Position numbers and translations under genes: made by a program. A DNA stretch of 64,000 nt, from the NCBI RefSeq assembly GCF_003751505.1, contig NZ_RJVB01000006.1:248001-312000 (forward strand), read 5' to 3'. Positions 16,368 to 23,286 of this stretch are shown in pieces; the first letter of the stretch is position 1; each line of letters starts with the position of its first letter. The notes beneath the pieces were generated by a model. That model did not search any database. It was not told the origin of the DNA and worked only from the letters and a program-made list of their open reading frames with translations. Source of the stretch: Erwinia sp. JUb26 (GTDB taxonomy: Bacteria > Pseudomonadota > Gammaproteobacteria > Enterobacterales > Enterobacteriaceae).

Positions 16368-16569
16368 GGCCCGAGCTCTGCGGCGGCCGGGCAATCCGCA
16401 GCGCTGAGGTGCAGGCTTCTGGGCCGGAGAGACCCGCATGGACGCGGGTTTCAGGTACGGCGTGGGCAGGACGCCCACTCCGTGCCGGTCCGCAAGACCA
16501 GAAGCCGGAAACGAAGGCATCATGCGCAGCATGACGCGAGGACCGTCCAGCCGCCGCAGAGGTCGGGCC
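16368..16569 (+). repeat. structured repeat element, copy B (inverted relative to A)
   Basis: A 202-nt element closed by 20-bp arms with one mismatch (16368-16387 with 16550-16569). Inside are an arm pair GGCTTCTGG/CCAGAAGCC (16414-16422, 16498-16506), a hairpin with loop ATGGAC (16429-16452), a hairpin with inner loop AGGAC (16454-16486) and TCATGC-GCA-GCATGA (16520-16534). Two stem positions are G.U on the plus strand but would be mismatched on the other, pointing to a plus-strand RNA. Stems differ from copy A but pair equally well, and loops are identical. It faces the ompC terminator from the opposite direction. Confidence 0.8.
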
Positions 16570-16697
16570 GGGCTCGCCATACCGCAGCGATAAGCAATGC
16601 GCAATGAGTGAAAAACGCATGGCGGTTTAATGCAGGCACGTTTCGGAAAGGATGATGTGAGGTGAATTGAAGTGAGGGTTACCCAGCCGCAGGTGAT

Positions 16698-16730
16698 AAA
16701 AAAGCCGCCATCTTGAAAAGATAGCGGCTC
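16698..16730 (-). terminator. intrinsic terminator of ompC
   Basis: Hairpin built on AGCCGC...GCGGCT (16703-16729); on the minus strand it is followed by six T. It lies about 60 bp after the ompC stop codon. Confidence 0.88.
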
Positions 16731-16788
16731 AGTTACTTTCAACTCACAGGCTTCAGGATATTCTTCAGCCCGCCAACAGCAACAGCTC

Positions 16789-17892
16789 TTAGAACTGGTA
16801 AACCAGACCAACTGCAACTACGTCGTCGGTGTTGATACCCGCTGCGTTAGTGAATGCGCTGTCATCCAGCAGGTTGATCTGGTAATCAACGTAGGTGGAC
16901 ATGTTTTTGTTGAAGTAGTAAGTCGTACCCACATCAATGTAGCGTTTCAGGTTCTGAGAACCGTAACCTTCGATTTGTTTGCCGCGTGAGCTAACAAACG
17001 CCAGCGATGGGCGCAGACCAAAGTCGAACTGGTACTGTGCAACCAGTTCCCAGTTATCCGCCTGGTTAGCGTAGCCGTAAGCGGTCGAATCAAGGCTGCC
17101 GAAACGGGTGGCGTTATAAGAACGGCTGTACATTGCCGCCAGGTAGATGTTGTTCGCGTCGTATTTCAGACCGCCTGAGTAAGCGGTTGCGCGATCGCCG
17201 TGGCCCAGTACGGCACTGTTGTTCTGATCGTCGGTACGATCGGAAGAGAACATCGCGGCACCGATACCGAAGCCCTCACCGATGTCATAGGTGGTTGACA
17301 GACCCCAGCCATCGCCGTTCTGGCCCAGAACATCGCGACCGTTGTTCGTTTCTTCAGCGTTGCCGTTTTTGCCCTGGTACTGAATGGCGAAGTTCAGGCC
17401 ATCCACCAGACCAAAGAAGTCGTTATTACGATAGGTTGCCAGGCCGCTTGAGCGCTGGAACAGGAAGTTATCCGCACCGTAGGTATCACCACCGAACTCA
17501 GGCAGAACGTCAGTCCATGCGCCGATATCGTACATCACACCGTAGTTACGGCCGTAGTCGAGTGAACCCGCATCGCCAAATTTCAGACCGGCGAAACCAA
17601 CACGGGTATAGTTGTTATCGGTACCCTGGGATTCCGCATTGTTCAGTGCAACCTGATATTCCCACTCGCCGTAGCCGGTCAGTTGGTCGGTAACCTGAGT
17701 TTCACCTTTGAAACCGAAGCGCAGATAGGACTGGTCGCCATCTGTGCCGTTGTCATCGGAGAAGTAGTGCAGGCCGTCAACTTTGCCGAAAAGATCCAGT
17801 TTGTTGCCGTCTTTGTTATAGATTTCAGCTGCGCCAGCGGTACCGGCTACCAGCAGAGCTGGAATCATCAGCGAAAGAACGCGAAGCTTCAT
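16789..17892 (-). CDS. ompC: OmpC-type general porin
   Basis: A 367-residue outer-membrane trimeric porin. It has a 21-residue signal peptide ([20 protein letters not shown], cut before AEIYNKDG). The mature protein starts with the usual [21 protein letters not shown] strand, carries the loop-3 region around [13 protein letters not shown], and ends in the beta-barrel assembly signal with terminal Phe (GLVYQF). It passes small hydrophilic solutes. The context, with micF divergent and rcsDBC beyond, is that of E. coli ompC. Three TTTCA-type repeats upstream (18032-18074) are candidate OmpR sites. Confidence 0.95.
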   Translation of the reverse strand: MKLRVLSLMIPALLVAGTAGAAEIYNKDGNKLDLFGKVDGLHYFSDDNGTDGDQSYLRFGFKGETQVTDQLTGYGEWEYQVALNNAESQGTDNNYTRVGFAGLKFGDAGSLDYGRNYGVMYDIGAWTDVLPEFGGDTYGADNFLFQRSSGLATYRNNDFFGLVDGLNFAIQYQGKNGNAEETNNGRDVLGQNGDGWGLSTTYDIGEGFGIGAAMFSSDRTDDQNNSAVLGHGDRATAYSGGLKYDANNIYLAAMYSRSYNATRFGSLDSTAYGYANQADNWELVAQYQFDFGLRPSLAFVSSRGKQIEGYGSQNLKRYIDVGTTYYFNKNMSTYVDYQINLLDDSAFTNAAGINTDDVVAVGLVYQF

Positions 17893-18025
17893 GTTAGTAC
17901 CCTCTCATTATATTTGTCTTATTTGCCACTGCTTTACCACTGAGTACTGAATGTATTAATTCAGCGTTGAAAATCATATTAATGGACTATGAGCAATAAT
18001 CCATGAAGAAAATGATACCAAATAC

Positions 18026-18080
18026 AAGAATATGTTTCAGAACATATTCCATATATTTCAAAGTATGAATTTCAGGGAAC
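18026..18080 (-). promoter_or_regulatory. probable OmpR-binding region of ompC/micF
   Basis: On the minus strand three copies related to TGAAAT/TGAAACAT recur (plus-strand coordinates about 18032-18039, 18053-18060 and 18067-18074), resembling OmpR half-sites such as TGAAACAT of the E. coli ompC C1 box. The spacing is close to one or two helical turns. The site lies 130-190 bp before ompC and just behind micF. Confidence 0.5.
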
Positions 18081-18208
18081 TTTTATACGGCACTTATTGA
18101 TAACTTATATAGCACCAATAATCAAAAATTAATTTAATTACTAAAAATCAATAATTTAAACCAAAATCCGTGCGCACTGAATGATAAATATTTCCATTCA
18201 GCGGAAGC

Positions 18209-18214
18209 TATAAT
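18209..18214 (+). promoter_or_regulatory. micF -10 element
   Basis: Perfect TATAAT, 6 bp before the first base expected for MicF by alignment with E. coli. Confidence 0.72.
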
Positions 18215-18220
18215 AATTAC

Positions 18221-18314
18221 GCTATCATCATTTAATTTCATTATTACCTTCATTCCCCCGAATGATTTGTGTCACCCCAAATATTTCCACCGGACTTTAT
18301 GGTCCGGTTTTTTT
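18221..18314 (+). ncRNA. micF: MicF antisense RNA
   Basis: About 93 nt starting GCTATCATCATT, the seed conserved in E. coli MicF, followed by TTATTACC and CATTC segments. It ends in the intrinsic terminator ACCGGAC-TTTAT-GGTCCGGT with eight T. MicF base-pairs with the ompF ribosome site through Hfq and blocks porin synthesis. It is divergent from ompC, as in E. coli. The 5' half, the terminator type and the location all agree. OmpF itself is outside the window. Confidence 0.9.
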
Positions 18315-18415
18315 TCCCGAAATTCACCTTTCAGAAACTGGAAAATTAATTTCCCACAGAAATTAAATACCTTTTCTCCATCATTCCTGCGCAAAGGAAA
18401 AATTATCGACTCCGA

Positions 18416-18607
18416 TTAATCTTCCAATTCACGCGTAATCGCGTTGATTAGCGCGGAATCCCCAGCCGATAACTCATCCCCTTCCGTGACTATCGCAACG
18501 CGCGCATCGCAGCGGTTGATGATCCCTTCCTGCTTACGGGTGTCGTTGTCAGCACCTGCCGGAGCCAGGACTCCTCTGGGAAATAACCACTTCCCGACGA
18601 TTCCGAT
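18416..18607 (-). pseudogene. possible gene remnant between micF and the MFS gene
   Basis: A 63-codon open stretch without an ATG, with coding-like composition, ends with GDSALINAITRELED before a TAA. A second open stretch in another minus-strand frame lies just upstream (to about 18690, containing LRWGAIFADRQGYLIRQAEL). Together they look like the C-terminal half of a protein broken by a frameshift. I do not recognise the family. It could also be chance. It occupies the gap next to an inserted transporter gene. Confidence 0.3.
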
Positions 18608-18754
18608 TCACAGCATTTTCCTTTCGGGCTATTAACTCTGCCTGACGGATGAGATAGCCCTGACGATCGGCAAAGATAGCGCCCCAACGCAGCGTTGCGC
18701 TTCTTTACCACCGGCAATTATGGTAAAAAACGGGGTTAACTTTGCACAGGCTGA

Positions 18755-19918
18755 ATGGATAAAATGACAACACTGGAAACGCAAATCTCAGCAACTGAAG
18801 CGCGGCTAAATCAGCGGGCCACTCGCGTGGTCTTTTTGATTGCCGGGATTGGCATGTCCGCCTGGGCTCCGCTGGTCCCCTACGCGAAAGATCGTGCCGT
18901 GTTAAGCGATGCCTCCTTCGGCACGCTGCTGCTGTTTCTCGGGCTGGGCTCGCTGGTTGCGATGCCGTTGACCGGTATTCTGGTGGGTCGTTATGGCTGT
19001 AAGCGAATCATAACCTGCGGCAGTATCCTGTTACTGATGCTGCTTCCTCTGCTGGCCGTGCTCTCCTCCCCCTTCTCGCTCGCGCTCGCGCTGATTGCCT
19101 TTGGGGCGTCGATCGGCACGATCGACGTGGCGATGAATATTCAGGCGGTAGAAGTCGAAAAAAGTTCGGGCAAAGCGATGATGTCCGGTTTCCACGGCTT
19201 CTTCAGCATGGGTGGTATCATCGGAGCCGGGCTAATGAGCCTGATTCTGGCGCTGGGCATGACGCCGGTCCATGCGGTGCTGGTGATTAATCTACTGCTG
19301 ATTGCACTTTATCTGTTCTGCCAGAGCCATATCCTTAATGAACGCCTGCATCAGCCGGATACGCCCGTGTTTGTGGTGCCGCGCGGTTGGGTGCTGTTCC
19401 TCGGCGTATTGTGCTTTATCCTGTTTCTGGCCGAAGGCGCCATTCTTGACTGGGGCGCGCTGTTTTTAACTCATAACCGTGATATGCCCGCCGCGCAGGC
19501 CGGGATGGGCTATGCGGTCTTTTCCGTCGCCATGACCATTGGCAGATTATGCGGCGACTGGGTTGTGTTAAAAGCAGGCCGAACGGCAACGCTGTTCTTT
19601 GGTTCACTGTGCGCCGCCGCAGGATTAGGGCTGGCGGTGACCATCGACGACTCGACAATGACGCTACTCGGCTTCCTGCTGGTGGGGTTTGGCGCATCAA
19701 ATACCGTACCGATTATGTTCAGCGCGGCAGGCAGTCAAAAAACCATGCCGGTCAATCTGGCCATTTCGGCGATGACCACCATTGGCTATGCGGGTATTCT
19801 CGCCGGACCGGCGCTGATCGGCTTTATCGCCCAGCTGTCGAGCCTTTCCATCGCGTTTACCGCCGTGGCCGCACTGCTGCTCGTCGTTGCCGCCAGTGCG
19901 CGAGCGATTACCCGATGA
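18755..19918 (+). CDS. MFS transporter, YbjJ-like
   Basis: A 387-residue major facilitator with about 12 hydrophobic segments. Family features are LLFLGLGSLVAMPLTGILVGRYGCKR (segment 2 and loop 2-3) and the acidic residue in IGTIDVAMNIQAVEVEK, close to the pattern in E. coli YbjJ. The substrate is unknown. Start at 18755 (MDKMTTLE) with ACAGG four bases upstream; MTTLE at 18764 is an alternative. It lies between micF and rcsD, where E. coli has no gene, and ends 13 bp before rcsD, so readthrough into rcsD is likely. Confidence 0.85.
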   Translation: MDKMTTLETQISATEARLNQRATRVVFLIAGIGMSAWAPLVPYAKDRAVLSDASFGTLLLFLGLGSLVAMPLTGILVGRYGCKRIITCGSILLLMLLPLLAVLSSPFSLALALIAFGASIGTIDVAMNIQAVEVEKSSGKAMMSGFHGFFSMGGIIGAGLMSLILALGMTPVHAVLVINLLLIALYLFCQSHILNERLHQPDTPVFVVPRGWVLFLGVLCFILFLAEGAILDWGALFLTHNRDMPAAQAGMGYAVFSVAMTIGRLCGDWVVLKAGRTATLFFGSLCAAAGLGLAVTIDDSTMTLLGFLLVGFGASNTVPIMFSAAGSQKTMPVNLAISAMTTIGYAGILAGPALIGFIAQLSSLSIAFTAVAALLLVVAASARAITR

Positions 19919-19931
19919 TCGGTGCCAGCGT

Positions 19932-22595
19932 ATGACGACCTATAAATTTCCGCTGACCTCCGCTAACGTTACGCGATTTTTCGTGCTGTTTATTCTGCTG
20001 CTACTGTTGGCATCCGGCTTTATGATCCAGAACGCCGTCAGCGCCTGGCTCACGGCCCGGCACTATGTGATGAACGACATCACTCATGTCATGCAAAAGC
20101 GCATTGATACGTATCGTTTTGCTACCTGGCAGATTTATGAAAACCTTGCCGCCAGCGCGGCGGGTACCTCTCCGTCCGAAAGCCTGCAGGAAACGCGTTT
20201 GCGCCCTGATGTCTACGCGCTGGAAAAGAGCAGGCGTAAAACGGAAGCGCTGATTTTTGGTTCGCACGACAGCGGTACGCTGGACATGTCACTGCGCATG
20301 TCCAACTATCTGGACACCCTGTGGGGCGCAGAAAACAGCACGTGGTCGATGTATTTTCTCAACGGCCAGGATAACAGCCTGATTTTGGTATCGACGCTGC
20401 CGCTGAAAGATATGGCATCCCGCTATAAAGACAGCGCCATCAGCACCATCGTTGAGGCGCGGCGCGCGGAGATGCTGCAGCAGGCGAATGCGCTGGATGA
20501 GCGTGAAAGTTTCTCCCCGCTGCGCCGTCTGAGCTGGCAGAACGACCACTATTTCACCATGCGCACCACCTTTAATCAGCCCGGCCATCTGGCGACGGTG
20601 GTGGCGTTCGATCTACCGGTCAACGACATCATTCCTGAAGCCATGCCGCTGGAAAACTTCCAGCTGCGGCAGGATACTTCGCCGGTAGCGGAAGGCAGCG
20701 ATAGCGAGAATAACAGTAATAAAGCGCGCATCAACTGGGTGAACCCGAATATCGAAATCGCCACCTCGCTTTCCGGCACCCCACTCCAGCTGGTTTATCG
20801 CGTGCCGGTGACCGAGCTGGCGCTGGATACACTGCACAATTTGCTCTGGCCGCTACTGGCGAATCTCAGCCTGCTACTGCTGTCGCTGGCCGGTTTGTTC
20901 CTGCTACGCCAGCAGTCGCTGCGCCCCAGTGAGAATCAGAGCGCCGAGCTGGAATCCCTGCGCCAGCTGAATGAAGAGATTATCGCCACGCTGCCGGTGG
21001 GTCTGCTGGTCTACGACTTCGCCAACAACCGCACCCTGCTCAGCAACAAGATTGCCGAGCACCTGCTGCCGCATTTAAACCTGCAGAAAATCATTAACAT
21101 GTCCGATCAGCATCAGGGCGTCCTGCAGGCAACGGTGAACAACGAAGTTTATGAGATCCGCCACGCGCGCAGCGCGATTTCACCGCATACGCAGCTGTTT
21201 ATGATGCGCGACCAGGATCGTGAGCTGCTGGTGAACAAAAAGCTGCAGAAGGCGCAGCAGGTGCTCGATAAAAACCACCAGTCTCGGCAGCAGCTGCTGC
21301 AAAATCTGGGTCATGCTCTCCAGCGCCCGCTGAACGACGTGATCCAGCGACTGCTGACCCTGGGCAGTGATTACGATGTTGAATCACTGCATCAGTCTCT
21401 GGAATCCGCGCAGTCCCTGGAGCGGCTGATTGACGATATCGTACTGCTTAACCAGCTTGAAACGCTGGACTGGGCACCCGAGGTCAGCCCGTTTAGCCTG
21501 CAGGGCCTGCTGGACGAACTGGCTCAGGACGTTCTGCCGGCAATGCGGCGAAAAGGCCTGACGCTGATGATCGCCAACCACCTGAGCAGCGATGAGCTGC
21601 GGCTGGGCGATCGGCGCGCGGTGGCAAAAATTCTCTCCACGCTGCTGTACTATGCCATCACCACCACCACGTGGGGGCGGGTCAGCGTTACCGTTGACAC
21701 GCTGCCGGAAAACCCGGATCGGCTGGTGATTGATATTGTCGATACCGGATCCGGCCTTTCCGCTGATGAAATGGCCAACAACGACTTCCCGTTCCTTGGT
21801 GAAACGCATAAAGATCGCTTTGGTCAGGCGTCCGGTATGGCGTTCTTCCTCTGTAAGCAGCTGTGCAAACAGCTCGGCGGCCAGATGGAGATCCACGCGG
21901 CGGCGGAGATCGGCTCACGCTACAGCATCCAGCTGCCCATGTCGCTGGAGCCTCAGCAGGATCAGGAAGAGAAGCTGCTGGACGGCGTTAATGCCCTGAT
22001 TGATATCACCGTTGATGACGTACGCAGAATTGTGGTGCGTCAGCTTGAAGACTGGGGCGCGAACTGCATCACGCCGGATGAACGCTTCTCCGGCCAGCAG
22101 CACGATGTGCTGGTTACTGACGATCCGGCGAAACTGACGCCGTGGTCGCTTCTGCTGGCCGATGACGAACCGGGCTTTACGTTACTGGCACACGGCCAGT
22201 ATCGGGTTAATTTCAATATCAGCAGCGCAATGCAGGACGCACTGCTGCAGCTGATAGAACAACAGCTGGCTCAGGAGGAGTCGGTTGATGACAGCATGGA
22301 ACCGCAGGATTTGGCACAGCTTTTTGCCAGCGGTTATTTCCAGCTATTTGTGGACACAGTTCCGGATGATGTCAGGAGGTTGTATAATGAGGCAGCAAAC
22401 AGGGAATACAGTGCGCTTGCTCAGACAGCACACCGGCTGAAAGGTGTGTTTGCCATGCTCAACTTGCTCCCCGGCAAGCAGCTCTGCGAAATGCTAGAGC
22501 AGCACATCCGCGAATGTAACGATTCAAACATTAAAAATACCACCAGTGAAATTGACCACTACGTCAACGACCTGCTGCAGCAAGGTAACCCATAA
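19932..22595 (+). CDS. rcsD: RcsD, phosphotransfer protein of the Rcs phosphorelay
   Basis: An 887-residue inner-membrane protein. A first membrane helix (about residues 15-37) and a second (about 300-325) enclose a periplasmic domain. A degenerate histidine-kinase-like region and an ABL domain follow, then the C-terminal HPt domain with phospho-accepting His834 in TAHRLKGVFAML. It relays phosphate between RcsC and RcsB. The length is near that of E. coli (890). The start ATG at 19932 has only a poor ribosome site (GCCAGCG), so translation may depend on readthrough from the MFS gene 13 bp upstream. It ends one base before the rcsB start. Confidence 0.95.
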   Translation: MTTYKFPLTSANVTRFFVLFILLLLLASGFMIQNAVSAWLTARHYVMNDITHVMQKRIDTYRFATWQIYENLAASAAGTSPSESLQETRLRPDVYALEKSRRKTEALIFGSHDSGTLDMSLRMSNYLDTLWGAENSTWSMYFLNGQDNSLILVSTLPLKDMASRYKDSAISTIVEARRAEMLQQANALDERESFSPLRRLSWQNDHYFTMRTTFNQPGHLATVVAFDLPVNDIIPEAMPLENFQLRQDTSPVAEGSDSENNSNKARINWVNPNIEIATSLSGTPLQLVYRVPVTELALDTLHNLLWPLLANLSLLLLSLAGLFLLRQQSLRPSENQSAELESLRQLNEEIIATLPVGLLVYDFANNRTLLSNKIAEHLLPHLNLQKIINMSDQHQGVLQATVNNEVYEIRHARSAISPHTQLFMMRDQDRELLVNKKLQKAQQVLDKNHQSRQQLLQNLGHALQRPLNDVIQRLLTLGSDYDVESLHQSLESAQSLERLIDDIVLLNQLETLDWAPEVSPFSLQGLLDELAQDVLPAMRRKGLTLMIANHLSSDELRLGDRRAVAKILSTLLYYAITTTTWGRVSVTVDTLPENPDRLVIDIVDTGSGLSADEMANNDFPFLGETHKDRFGQASGMAFFLCKQLCKQLGGQMEIHAAAEIGSRYSIQLPMSLEPQQDQEEKLLDGVNALIDITVDDVRRIVVRQLEDWGANCITPDERFSGQQHDVLVTDDPAKLTPWSLLLADDEPGFTLLAHGQYRVNFNISSAMQDALLQLIEQQLAQEESVDDSMEPQDLAQLFASGYFQLFVDTVPDDVRRLYNEAANREYSALAQTAHRLKGVFAMLNLLPGKQLCEMLEQHIRECNDSNIKNTTSEIDHYVNDLLQQGNP

Positions 22596-22596
22596 T

Positions 22597-23247
22597 ATGA
22601 ATAACCTGAATGTAATCATTGCCGACGACCATCCTATTGTCCTGTTTGGTATTCGTAAATCCCTCGAGCAAATTGAATGGGTCAACGTCGTTGGGGAATT
22701 TGAAGACTCAACGAGCCTGATCAACAGCCTGTCAAAACTTGAGGCCAACGTGCTGATCACCGACCTGTCTATGCCAGGCGATAAATACGGTGATGGCATT
22801 ACACTGATCAAATACATCAAGCGCCACTATCCTGACCTGTCCATTATCGTTCTGACCATGAACAATAACCCGGCAATTCTCAGCGCCGTGCTGGATCTGG
22901 ATATCGAAGGCATCGTGCTAAAACAAGGTGCGCCAACCGACCTGCCGAAGGCGCTGGCTGCACTGCAGAAAGGCAAAAAATATACGCCAGAGAGCGTGGC
23001 GAAACTGCTGGAGAAAATCAGCGCGGGCGGTTACGGCGACAAACGCCTGTCACCGAAAGAGAGCGAAGTACTGCGCCTGTTTGCGGAAGGCTTCCTGGTG
23101 ACTGAAATTGCCAAGAAACTGAACCGCAGCATCAAAACCATCAGTAGCCAGAAGAAGTCGGCGATGATGAAGCTGGGCGTGGAAAACGACATTGCCCTGC
23201 TGAACTACCTTTCATCCGTCAGCATGTCATCGGTCGATAAAGACTGA
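22597..23247 (+). CDS. rcsB: RcsB, response regulator
   Basis: A 216-residue FixJ/NarL-type regulator, the same length as in E. coli and almost identical. The receiver has Asp10, Asp11 and phospho-acceptor Asp56 (VLITDLSMP); the LuxR-type helix-turn-helix is in the last 70 residues (LSPKESEVLRLFAEGFLVTEIAKKL). With RcsA it switches on capsule/exopolysaccharide genes and turns down flagellar genes. It is coupled to rcsD with the stop and start one base apart. In Erwinia and Pantoea this system controls amylovoran- or stewartan-type capsules. Confidence 0.97.
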   Translation: MNNLNVIIADDHPIVLFGIRKSLEQIEWVNVVGEFEDSTSLINSLSKLEANVLITDLSMPGDKYGDGITLIKYIKRHYPDLSIIVLTMNNNPAILSAVLDLDIEGIVLKQGAPTDLPKALAALQKGKKYTPESVAKLLEKISAGGYGDKRLSPKESEVLRLFAEGFLVTEIAKKLNRSIKTISSQKKSAMMKLGVENDIALLNYLSSVSMSSVDKD

Positions 23248-23254
23248 TCCGCAA

Positions 23255-23280
23255 CGGGGCGGCGCTTTCGGGCCGCCCCG
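23255..23280. terminator. stem-loop between convergent rcsB and rcsC
   Basis: Perfect 9-bp arms CGGGGCGGC/GCCGCCCCG with an 8-base loop. There is no T-run, but it fills the 39-bp gap and probably stops or stabilises both converging transcripts. Confidence 0.6.
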
Positions 23281-23286
23281 TGCGTA

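Noticed and set aside
16010..16569. Retron-type or intron RNA
   Set aside because: The closing inverted repeats invite this idea, but there is no reverse transcriptase, endonuclease or effector gene nearby, and two inverted copies plus a fragment fit a repeat family better.
15936..16620. Several overlapping open frames on both strands between apbE and ompC
   Set aside because: They lie within the structured repeats, lack ribosome sites, and their peptides follow the repeat structure. Noncoding structured DNA or RNA explains the pattern better.
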